A stretch of 5,222 bases of DNA from Kiritimatiellia bacterium. GTDB lineage: Bacteria; Verrucomicrobiota; Kiritimatiellia; RFP12; UBA1067. Each line of letters opens with the position of its first letter. Position 1 is the first letter of the stretch. The notes under the pieces are model-generated. The model ran no database searches, had not been told where the DNA came from, and saw nothing but the letters and a program-made list of their open reading frames with translations. The position numbers were made by a program, and so were the translations under genes. Shown here piece by piece: positions 1 to 5,222 of the stretch. The stretch spans positions 1-5,222 of the forward strand of contig JAFRNO010000449.1 of assembly GCA_017430155.1 (NCBI GenBank), written 5' to 3'.

Positions 1-317
1 AGACGGACACGTGCGTGATCAGCAGCCACTCGGACTTTGACAGCAAGATGGTCTTTTCCGTCGACGCGCGCAGGAGCATCCGCCAGATACAGACCCGTGC
101 GGAAGACGGCTCGGTCACGACAGTCGAGACCGGTCCCGGAAGCTCGGTAAACGTGCATTTCGAGTTCCGAATCTCACCAAACGATCTCGACAAGATGGTG
201 GAGTCGGGGAAGTCAGAAGTGAGCGACAGTGTGGCGATATGCCCTTATTACGAGTTCAACATGTCGTTCACCGTCAACGACGCGCCGGCCAGCCAGCCAG
301 CCGAACCGCAGGTCTAA
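1..317 (+). CDS. 3' end of an unrecognised gene; C-terminal domain resembles that of the next gene
   Basis: The frame is open from base 3 to a TAA at 315-317 and has no obvious start. The GTG at 15 has no Shine-Dalgarno sequence, so the gene almost certainly begins before the window. About 104 residues are visible. They look beta-rich, with alternating hydrophobic stretches such as MVFSV and VNVHFEFRI, and end in an Ala/Pro/Gln tail (APASQPAEPQV). No family is recognised. Aligned by eye, the segment SDFDSKMVFSV...VNVHFEFRI...M matches residues about 637-694 of the downstream 845-residue protein, with D.D, SV, R.I, G, NV.F.F.I and M in the same order. This suggests two adjacent paralogues, which is an inference. 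The next gene starts 48 bases downstream on the same strand with no promoter-like sequence in between, so co-transcription is likely. If the next gene is a type III secretion substrate, this one may be too. I am sure it is a real gene and unsure of its function. Confidence 0.75.
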   Translation, partial: TDTCVISSHSDFDSKMVFSVDARRSIRQIQTRAEDGSVTTVETGPGSSVNVHFEFRISPNDLDKMVESGKSEVSDSVAICPYYEFNMSFTVNDAPASQPAEPQV

Positions 318-343
318 CCATCGCCAAAGGCGACACCGGTCAG

Positions 344-359
344 CAAAAACAGAAAGGAA
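344..359 (+). repeat. 16-base leader repeat, copy 1 (Shine-Dalgarno of the 845-residue gene)
   Basis: CAAAAACAGAAAGGAA occurs exactly twice in the window, here and at 2904-2919. Each copy lies directly in front of a start codon. The AAAGGAAG at 353-360 is a good Shine-Dalgarno sequence 5 bases before the ATG at 366, and it selects that start over the in-frame ATGs at 390 and 411. Confidence 0.8.
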
Positions 360-365
360 GAAACC

Positions 366-2903
366 ATGCCCAGCGCACCCTCGACCGTAATGGAGCGATC
401 CCACGCGCACATGCAGTACTCTCAATTCGTGAGTTTCGCCCAAAAAGCCGACGCCAAGGCGATCGCGTCAAGTACGGGCGCGTCCGGATTCGTCATCACG
501 GCGAAAACGACACGGGACTACGTCGGCCATATCCTGCGCAGCTCCAGCTCCAAGCAAGCGAACGATGCCGTCCGAACTCGTTTCATGGACACCATCTTGC
601 AGATGTTCGGCGTGACCGACCAGAACGACCTCCCGGATGAGGTCAAGACGGCAATGACACTTGAAGACTACGGCCAGGGCAAGCCCCTCACGGCGCGTCG
701 CATCCTTGCCGTCCAGAAGGTCGTGGACGCGCACTTCGACTCCCTTGTCACGCCCCTTCAGGCCAAGGTCTCGGAGATGATTGACTCGTTCAGCGAGGTC
801 AGGAAGAATCCCGACATCGGGCAAAAGCTCGTTAGAACCGCCGTTCGGGCATGCGTCGGGAACCAGGCGCTCCTTGACTTCGTGTCGGAGCACATCAAGG
901 AACTTGTCATTGACGAGTTCTCCGGCTCGGACTCGCCGATTCTGTGCACCGTCGCGGCCTTCAACAAGAAAATCGACGATTTCGCCGCCATGTTCAGTCT
1001 CCTGCAGGAGACCGCCAACGGCAATCAGGCCGTGATGGAGACGGGGAAGAAGTTTCTCGCGGGCCAAATCCGCATGCACCTCAAGCCGGAAGAGTTCAAG
1101 GTCCTCCTGGCGTCTGCGAAAGCCGTGACGACGGAACACGTGGTCTCCCTCGTCGAAAGTCTCGCGGACAAAGGCCAGAACGGTTCGGCGAAGAAGCTGA
1201 ACGACAAAGTCCAGGAACTCACGAGCGTCCTCGACGACGCAGCGGGCAGATGCAAGGCGGCCCTCGACAAATACAGAGGGGTCGACAAAGCGTGCGGCCG
1301 CGACTTCCTCCTCAAACTGATCTTGCAATCGTGTGGCGACACGACACTCCATGGCAAGGTCAGGGACGTTCTCTCGTCACCCGTCGCCGGCAACTTGAAG
1401 GCGATTTACCGCGACGTCGCGGCCGACCTTCGGAACGAGACCCCGCCCAAACCGGGGGAAGGCGTTCCCAACCTCGGCAAAATGCCATACGGGCAGAGAC
1501 TGTATGCGGCGGATTTCGTCGATCGCGAATCCCCCAACCTCGATTTCCTGAAGACCGTCGTGGACGGACTCTGCGGCACGCCCGCCAATGCCAGCGGCCC
1601 CGTGAAACCGGCGGACGGGAACGTGCGCAACGGGGCCGACGACATCGAGTTCCGCCAATACGTCAAAGACGTCATCGGTCCGGCCGCGGAACGCGCGACG
1701 GAATCCGACAGGGAGGATTTCCTTGCCGGTGCGGTTAAAGGCGACGGAGCCGTTGCGGATCTGATGCGTTTTGTCTTCTTCAGAAGAATCGGAAGGACGC
1801 CCTACAAATCGGCCGAAACGACAAGGGGCTACTTCCAAGACACGCTCACACGCATGCTCCGCCAGAAGATCCCCACTGGCTGTGCCCAACTCATGGCCCA
1901 AGACGAGCCGATAAAAAAGTTCAGGGAAATCGCCGGCAAGAGCCATATCACCCTGTCCATGCCGGGCGGGGGGGCTGAACTAATCGACTCCTTCAACTAC
2001 AACCATGCCCTTGACCAGATCACCGCATTTGTCACCGGCGGCAAGAAACGGAGCTACGATGACATCGGGGACAGTGACGACGCCGAACTGGGCAAGGTCG
2101 TCGTCGTCATGTCCCTGCTCGCCCAAGACCTCGGCGACCTGGCGTTCAAGGGCCCGGCGCGCGCGCTCAATCCCGACTACGACCCGCGCACGGACGTGTT
2201 CGAGGAGTCTCGAATCAAGCCGACATTCAACATTGAGGAGAAGACGCCCTCGCACCCCAGAATCTCGCTGGAAATCGACAAGGACGGCGGCCTCCAGGTC
2301 AGCGTCAGTTGCCACCGGGACATCGGCAAGCTCAACGTCCTTCGACCCACAGGGGAAACGTACGCGAAAATCGATCTGGCGCGAAGCGACAGCACGATGA
2401 ACGTCGACTTCGCGTTCAGCATCAACGCAACGTCATTCGGATTGATGGCGGATGCGGCAGGGGCCGAACGGAAAGTCGAAATCAGCGCGTCTGACATAGC
2501 CTGGGACGAGTTTGAGCTGACGCCTGACCTGCACGACCCGGAAGGCTTAAAAGGCGTGAGCATATTCCCTCCCCCGTGGACAAGCCTGAAAGAACCTGGC
2601 GAAGGAGTTAGGGACGCGTTTGACTTCCTGAATCCCAACACCCTGATCGACATGCAGGAAATGGTCAGGCACATGGATGAATTGGAGAGAAACCCGTTGA
2701 TGAAGAAGGCCGAGGCACAAGACAAAGGCACAGGGGTTCCCCCGCCGGCAAGCAACGTGGAGGTCACCTCCAGAACGGACAAGATTCGCGCAGCCGTCAA
2801 GGAGGCTGTCAAAGGCGCCAAGGAACTTGCCCATGAACTTAAGGGAAAAACCTTTGGGGAGCACAAAAAGCAAAAAGGGGAAACCGGGCAACAGGGATCT
2901 TAA
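366..2903 (+). CDS. 845-residue protein of unknown family; candidate type III secretion substrate
   Basis: I do not recognise a family. The ATG at 366 follows AAAGGAAG by 5 bases. The frame runs unbroken to TAA at 2901. The N-terminus (MPSAPSTVMERSHAHMQYSQ) is polar with no hydrophobic signal peptide, as in many type III secreted proteins. Residues about 16-330 look mostly helical and include a basic patch, KPLTARRI, at 106-113. Residues 350-420 are Pro/Gly-rich and linker-like. A second helical part follows, with MRFVFFRRIGRTP at 467-479. A beta-rich region at about 625-710 resembles the C-terminus of the partial upstream protein. The last 50 residues are Lys-rich and probably helical or disordered (KGAKELAHELKGK, HKKQK). 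No convincing transmembrane segment is seen, which argues against a pore-forming translocator. The chaperone-like gene 23 bases downstream is the main reason for the secretion proposal, which remains inference. A large cytoplasmic or structural protein unrelated to secretion is the alternative. A run of seven G lies at 1968-1974. Confidence 0.85.
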   Translation: MPSAPSTVMERSHAHMQYSQFVSFAQKADAKAIASSTGASGFVITAKTTRDYVGHILRSSSSKQANDAVRTRFMDTILQMFGVTDQNDLPDEVKTAMTLEDYGQGKPLTARRILAVQKVVDAHFDSLVTPLQAKVSEMIDSFSEVRKNPDIGQKLVRTAVRACVGNQALLDFVSEHIKELVIDEFSGSDSPILCTVAAFNKKIDDFAAMFSLLQETANGNQAVMETGKKFLAGQIRMHLKPEEFKVLLASAKAVTTEHVVSLVESLADKGQNGSAKKLNDKVQELTSVLDDAAGRCKAALDKYRGVDKACGRDFLLKLILQSCGDTTLHGKVRDVLSSPVAGNLKAIYRDVAADLRNETPPKPGEGVPNLGKMPYGQRLYAADFVDRESPNLDFLKTVVDGLCGTPANASGPVKPADGNVRNGADDIEFRQYVKDVIGPAAERATESDREDFLAGAVKGDGAVADLMRFVFFRRIGRTPYKSAETTRGYFQDTLTRMLRQKIPTGCAQLMAQDEPIKKFREIAGKSHITLSMPGGGAELIDSFNYNHALDQITAFVTGGKKRSYDDIGDSDDAELGKVVVVMSLLAQDLGDLAFKGPARALNPDYDPRTDVFEESRIKPTFNIEEKTPSHPRISLEIDKDGGLQVSVSCHRDIGKLNVLRPTGETYAKIDLARSDSTMNVDFAFSINATSFGLMADAAGAERKVEISASDIAWDEFELTPDLHDPEGLKGVSIFPPPWTSLKEPGEGVRDAFDFLNPNTLIDMQEMVRHMDELERNPLMKKAEAQDKGTGVPPPASNVEVTSRTDKIRAAVKEAVKGAKELAHELKGKTFGEHKKQKGETGQQGS

Positions 2904-2919
2904 CAAAAACAGAAAGGAA
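2904..2919 (+). repeat. 16-base leader repeat, copy 2 (Shine-Dalgarno of the chaperone-like gene)
   Basis: This is an exact copy of the 16 bases at 344-359. It begins at the first base after the stop codon of the 845-residue gene. AAAGGAA at 2913-2919 sits 7 bases before the ATG at 2927 and serves as its ribosome binding site. The shared leader suggests the same translation strategy or descent from one duplicated module. Confidence 0.8.
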
Positions 2920-2926
2920 CAGAAAA

Positions 2927-3394
2927 ATGGACCTGAAAGAAATCGCAGATGGACTGTCTGCCAAGTTCAAACTCAGCGGCCTCACCATTGAAGACGGCGA
3001 GCTGGCGCTTGAGATCGACGGTATGCCCATCCTTCTCGGAGAGGCCGGGGGCGAGGCAATCCTCATGACAGGCTTCATCGGAGAAGCGCCGTCGGAGGGC
3101 GGCGAGGCGTTTGCCAACTTGCTGCTGGAGGCCACGACGGCCCTCATGGACACGAAATCCGCGGCCCTCGCGCGCAACCCGGAGACAGGCGCATACATGC
3201 TCGTGCAGCGCCTCGCCCAGGACCGTCTCGCGCTCGAAGCCTTCTGCGACGAACTGACCGCTTTCGTGAACCTGCTCGAGACATGGCGCAAGATGCTCGA
3301 GGACTTCCGTCCTGCCGCAACCGCCGCGAAGGCCGCGACCGACGCGCGGCCAAGCGCGCAGGAACTCTCCATGTCCGGTTTCATGCAGGTGTAA
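2927..3394 (+). CDS. CesT-family-like type III secretion chaperone
   Basis: The 155-residue acidic protein has the layout of class I type III secretion chaperones (CesT/SycE family), small cytoplasmic dimers that bind the N-terminal region of a substrate and deliver it to the secretion ATPase. In order: helix 1 (about 2-15, LKEIADGLSAKFKL), strands at 26-30, 33-38 and 43-51 (ELALEI, MPILLG, EAILMTGFIG), helix 2 (59-74, GEAFANLLLEATTAL), two strands joined by a turn (78-94, SAALARNPETGAYMLV) and a long helix 3 (99-126, DRLALEAFCDELTAFVNLLETW). The signature pattern of short strand, N-x-E-T-G turn, strand and then F..L..F....W is clear. The Ala-rich tail from 127 looks disordered. Length is at the upper end of the usual range. 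The ATG follows AAAGGAA by 7 bases, and the gene ends in tandem TAA TAA. It lies 23 bases after the 845-residue gene, the usual place for a dedicated chaperone. The assignment rests on fold pattern read by eye, so a different small alpha/beta protein is possible. Confidence 0.7.
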   Translation: MDLKEIADGLSAKFKLSGLTIEDGELALEIDGMPILLGEAGGEAILMTGFIGEAPSEGGEAFANLLLEATTALMDTKSAALARNPETGAYMLVQRLAQDRLALEAFCDELTAFVNLLETWRKMLEDFRPAATAAKAATDARPSAQELSMSGFMQV

Positions 3395-3411
3395 TAACCG
3401 AACAAACCCCC

Positions 3412-3440
3412 TTGCGCACGGGCGGCGCGTTTGATAAACT
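3412..3440 (+). promoter_or_regulatory. Promoter of tRNA-Glu
   Basis: TTGCGC at 3412-3417 is separated by 17 bases from TAAACT at 3435-3440. TG at 3432-3433 gives an extended -10 element. The predicted start near 3447 leaves a leader of about 14 bases before the mature tRNA at 3461. The same -35 hexamer, spacing and TG extension occur in front of the TPR gene, which strengthens both calls. Confidence 0.6.
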
Positions 3441-3449
3441 ATGCGCCGC
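3422..3449 (+). repeat. GC-rich inverted repeat overlapping the tRNA promoter; possible weak terminator of the upstream genes
   Basis: GCGGCGC (3422-3428) and GCGCCGC (3443-3449) are perfect inverted copies. A further G-T and T-A pair give about 9 base pairs around a 10-base loop (TTGATAAACT). Only TTT and then GCATAATT follow, so it is at best a weak Rho-independent terminator for the genes ending at 3394. The loop contains the -10 region of the tRNA promoter, so a role at the DNA level is also possible. Confidence 0.4.
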
Positions 3450-3460
3450 TTTGCATAATT

Positions 3461-3535
3461 GGTCCCGTCGTCTAACGGTTAGGACACCAGGTTTTCATCC
3501 TAGTAACAGGAGTTCGACTCTCCTCGGGACTGCCA
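3461..3535 (+). tRNA. tRNA-Glu (anticodon UUC)
   Basis: This is a full 75-base cloverleaf. Acceptor strands GGTCCCG (3461-3467) and CGGGACT (3525-3531) pair throughout, with G1-U72 as a wobble. The D arm is GTCT/AGGAC with a short loop. The anticodon loop TTTTCAT (3492-3498) places TTC at 3494-3496, which reads GAA and GAG (Glu). The variable region is TAAC. The T arm AGGAG-TTCGACT-CTCCT pairs perfectly. The discriminator is G and CCA is encoded (3533-3535). The TCGTCTA...GGACACC core is typical of bacterial tRNA-Glu. The anticodon stem CCAGG/CCTAG carries one C-A mismatch (positions 28 and 42). The gene is convergent with the TPR gene, whose stop codon lies 9 bases beyond the CCA, and no terminator is visible between them. 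Confidence 0.97.
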
Positions 3536-3544
3536 AAGCCTTTA

Positions 3545-4930
3545 TTACTTGCGCGATTCCTGGAGCAGCTTGCCGATCTTGAGCATGCGCTCGTTGAGGT
3601 CGGCGAACGTGACGTCGGCGGAGTAGACGTCCTTGTAGTAGCTGTACGCCTTCTCGTAGTCCTGCGCCTCCTCGGCGCAGAGGCCGAGCTGGTAGACGAC
3701 CTTCTTCTTCAGGTCGTCCATCGTGGGAATCTGGTCGCGCGCCGTCTCCAGCTGCATCACGGCCATGTCCGTCTGCCCCTTCTTGAGGAAGCACATCGCG
3801 AGGTAGTAGAGCGCCTGCAGACGGTCCTTCGGGGACTTCTGCGCGAGCTGGAGGTGCTGCACGGCGTCGTCGTAGTACTCGTAGATGTAGTACTGGTAGC
3901 CGAGCTCGAAACGGAGGTGCAGGTCGTTCGGGTAGTGGTCCACGCGCGTGGCGAGGTCGTCGAACACGAACTGGTTCTTCTCCACCTCGAGCGCGTCCGC
4001 CTCTTCCGTCTTGCCCTCCTTGCGCAGCTCCTCGATGCGGGCCTCGTAGTCGGCCGCGCGCACGGTGGAGAGCATGCGGTCGAGCTCCGGGTCGGCCGAG
4101 TTGACCTGCTGCGCCTGCTCGAGCGTCTGGATCGCCTCCGGGAAGCGCTTCGACTGCATGTAGAGACGCGCCAGGGCCCGGTAGAAGTTCATGTTGTTGG
4201 GCTCTTTCTCGATCTGCTTCTTCTTCTCCTCGATGAGGGCCTCGGCGTCGTCGCCCGTCACGACGGCCTTGTTGGCCTGGTCGAGCTTCTTGGCCTGTTC
4301 CTTGTTCGCGAGGATTCCCTGGAAGCCGCCCTTCTTGCCGATGGAGTCCGACCAGCCGCTGGACATGGTGGTCTGCGCCTCGGCGTTCTTGAGGAGCTGG
4401 AGGATGCGCTGGTCGCCCGGCTTGAGCTTGGCGAGCTTGTCGTAGGCGTCGCGCGCCTTCGCGTAGTTCTTCGCCATCATGTAGTAGGTGGCGATGCGCT
4501 CGAGCAGGTTCGCGTCCCCCTGGTTGCCGGAGTAGGCGGCCTCGACGGAGATCGCGGCGGCCTCGGGCTTGCCGGCGGCCTCGGCGGCCTTCACGGCGGC
4601 GTCGATGTTGTCCGGGTCGAGCGGGTTGATCGAGAGGAGCTTCTCGGCCTCGGCCATGGCCTCCGCGCCCTTCCCCTTCTTGACGAGACCCATCACCTTC
4701 GAGCGCTGGAGCATGCTCTTCATCTTCGCGCCGAACCCGCCGCCGCCCGCCTGGCGGAACTGGGCGATCTGGGCGGCGCGCAGGAGACGGCGCGTCTCCA
4801 GCGTGTCCGGCGAGCACTCCAGAGACTGCGTGAGCATCTCCACGGCCAGCTCGTACCGCCCGGCCTCCAATGCCTGCCGTCCGCGGTTCATGAAATTCTG
4901 CGCCTTCTGCGCATTTGCGTCGTTCGCCAT
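3545..4930 (-). CDS. Cytoplasmic tetratricopeptide repeat (TPR) protein
   Basis: The 461-residue protein begins MANDANAQKAQNFMNRGRQA and has no signal peptide or membrane segment, so it should be a cytoplasmic scaffold for protein-protein contacts. TPR-like helix pairs are visible at about 9-42 (A..G.YE.A...L..SLE..P), 77-104, 109-138, 142-174 (YAKARDAYDKLAKLKPGD), 247-280 (FPEAIQTLEQAQQVNSAD), 337-370 (YYDDAVQHLQLAQKSPKD), 371-404 and 409-442. A Gly-rich linker (AGGGGFGAKMK, 61-71) follows the first repeat. A charged, probably coiled stretch (about 285-320) separates the two TPR groups. Related TPR proteins seem to occur in PVC bacteria, but their specific role is not known to me. The ATG at 4930 is chosen because AAGGAG (4940-4945) lies 9 bases upstream. 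An in-frame GTG at 4960 lies between the -10 box and the predicted transcription start and cannot be used. The gene follows tsaD by 63 bases but has its own promoter. Confidence 0.93.
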   Translation of the reverse strand: MANDANAQKAQNFMNRGRQALEAGRYELAVEMLTQSLECSPDTLETRRLLRAAQIAQFRQAGGGGFGAKMKSMLQRSKVMGLVKKGKGAEAMAEAEKLLSINPLDPDNIDAAVKAAEAAGKPEAAAISVEAAYSGNQGDANLLERIATYYMMAKNYAKARDAYDKLAKLKPGDQRILQLLKNAEAQTTMSSGWSDSIGKKGGFQGILANKEQAKKLDQANKAVVTGDDAEALIEEKKKQIEKEPNNMNFYRALARLYMQSKRFPEAIQTLEQAQQVNSADPELDRMLSTVRAADYEARIEELRKEGKTEEADALEVEKNQFVFDDLATRVDHYPNDLHLRFELGYQYYIYEYYDDAVQHLQLAQKSPKDRLQALYYLAMCFLKKGQTDMAVMQLETARDQIPTMDDLKKKVVYQLGLCAEEAQDYEKAYSYYKDVYSADVTFADLNERMLKIGKLLQESRK

Positions 4931-4939
4931 AACTTCTAA

Positions 4940-4945
4940 CTCCTT
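4940..4945 (-). promoter_or_regulatory. Ribosome binding site that fixes the TPR gene start
   Basis: Read on the - strand this is AAGGAG, 9 bases before the ATG at 4930. It decides the start against the in-frame GTG at 4960, which has no such sequence. Confidence 0.85.
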
Positions 4946-4960
4946 GAATTGGACGCACAC

Positions 4961-4989
4961 AGTATACCACGCCGCGCGCCTCCGCGCAA
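4961..4989 (-). promoter_or_regulatory. Promoter of the TPR gene
   Basis: Read on the - strand, TTGCGC (4984-4989) is followed after 17 bases by TATACT (4961-4966), with TGG directly before it as an extended -10. The predicted start near 4954 gives a leader of about 24 bases. The -35 box ends 4 bases after the tsaD stop codon, so the TPR gene can be transcribed independently of tsaD. Confidence 0.75.
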
Positions 4990-4993
4990 GTGG

Positions 4994-5222
4994 TCAGTCG
5001 CCGGGCCGCAACGTCGGGTCCACGTCGACCGCCAGCGCCGCGTCGCCCGTGACGTTGCGCCGCCAGTAGGCGAGGCCCGCGATCATGGCCGCGTTGTCGC
5101 CGCAAAACTTCGGCTGCGCGAGCAGCAACGGCACGCCCGCCGCCTGCGCGACCTCGGCGAGGCGCGCGCGGAGCCGTCCGTTCAGCGACACGCCCCCGCC
5201 CACGACGAGCGACTTGTACGCC
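4994..5222 (-). CDS. tsaD: tRNA N6-adenosine threonylcarbamoyltransferase TsaD, C-terminal part
   Basis: About 76 C-terminal residues are visible. The gene begins beyond the right edge of the window. TsaD transfers the threonylcarbamoyl group from threonylcarbamoyl-AMP to A37 of ANN-decoding tRNAs, acting in the cytoplasm with TsaB and TsaE. The diagnostic motifs are present: VVGGGVSLNGRLRARL, matching the family's GGV..N..LR..L, and CGDNAAMIA, whose Asp is a ligand of the active-site metal in this ASKHA-fold family. The chain ends DVDPTLRPGD before a TGA at 4994-4996. The GTG at 5203 lies inside the GGV motif and is not a real start, since the frame continues upstream as AYKSLV to the window edge. 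The target tRNAs do not include tRNA-Glu, so proximity to the tRNA gene carries no functional message. Confidence 0.95.
   Translation of the reverse strand, partial: AYKSLVVGGGVSLNGRLRARLAEVAQAAGVPLLLAQPKFCGDNAAMIAGLAYWRRNVTGDAALAVDVDPTLRPGD

Noticed and set aside
321..333. Small hairpin TCGCC-AAA-GGCGA between the first two genes as a terminator
   Set aside because: There are only five base pairs and no T-run follows. Most likely chance in a short gap between co-directional genes.
468..1352. 294-codon open frame on the - strand inside the 845-residue gene
   Set aside because: It has no ribosome binding site or promoter and an Arg/Val/Glu-rich shadow composition. The + strand frame has a proper leader and continues unbroken on both sides.
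3432..3459. Alternative promoter TTGATA-N16-CATAAT in front of tRNA-Glu
   Set aside because: The hexamers match the consensus well, but transcription would start near 3466, inside the acceptor stem, and could not make a complete tRNA.
3461..3535. tRNA-Glu as an integration site for a genomic island
   Set aside because: Islands normally enter at the 3' end of a tRNA gene. Here the 3' side is the housekeeping TPR-tsaD block and the unusual genes lie on the 5' side. No integrase and no duplicated tRNA end are seen in the window.
3854..4939. Long open frame of 361 codons on the + strand, antisense to the TPR gene
   Set aside because: It encodes a monotonous Leu/Val/Arg/Gly composition with no motif, which is what the reverse strand of a GC-rich gene gives. 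The - strand frame has TPR motifs, a Shine-Dalgarno sequence and a promoter.
4931..4960. Extended start of the TPR protein at a GTG (10 extra residues)
   Set aside because: The GTG lies between the -10 box and the predicted transcription start and has no Shine-Dalgarno sequence, whereas AAGGAG sits correctly before the ATG at 4930.
3495..5105. 536-codon open frame on the - strand overlapping both the TPR gene and tsaD
   Set aside because: It is an Arg/Gly/Ala-rich shifted frame of two genes whose correct frames are clear, and it runs through the tRNA region.

Overview
The window holds parts or all of five protein genes and one tRNA gene, in two opposed blocks. The organism looks like a moderately high-GC bacterium. 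The style of the TPR protein, with its 'KAQNFMNRGRQALEAGRYE' opening and glycine-rich linker, and a type III secretion (T3S) chaperone-like gene suggest the PVC superphylum (Verrucomicrobiota, Kiritimatiellota or Lentisphaerota). That placement is inference from protein style, not from a marker gene.

Left block (bases 1-3394, + strand): the 3' end of an unrecognised gene, then a complete 845-residue gene of unknown family, then a 155-residue gene with the layout of a CesT-type T3S chaperone. The genes are co-directional with gaps of 48 and 23 bases. The large gene and the chaperone gene are introduced by the same 16-base purine-rich leader carrying the Shine-Dalgarno sequence. Class I T3S chaperones are usually encoded beside the effector they escort. 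The large protein has a polar, Ser-containing N-terminus, no signal peptide and no clear membrane segment, so the working reading is a secreted substrate followed by its chaperone. The C-terminal end of the first, partial protein aligns by eye with residues about 638-694 of the large protein. The block may therefore be a tandem series of related substrates.

Centre (3395-3544): a promoter, overlapped by a perfect inverted repeat, leads into tRNA-Glu(UUC) with an encoded CCA end. Its 3' end lies 9 bases from the stop codon of the convergent TPR gene.

Right block (3545-5222, - strand, richer in GC): a 461-residue cytoplasmic TPR protein, and upstream of it the 3' end of tsaD, the universal tRNA t6A-modification enzyme. 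The TPR gene has its own promoter, TTGCGC-N17-TATACT with a TG extension, between the two genes. The tRNA promoter has the same -35 hexamer and the same spacing.

The most interesting part is the left block, as a candidate undescribed T3S substrate family. The right block is ordinary housekeeping material. No insertion sequence, CRISPR array, phage gene or attachment repeat was seen.
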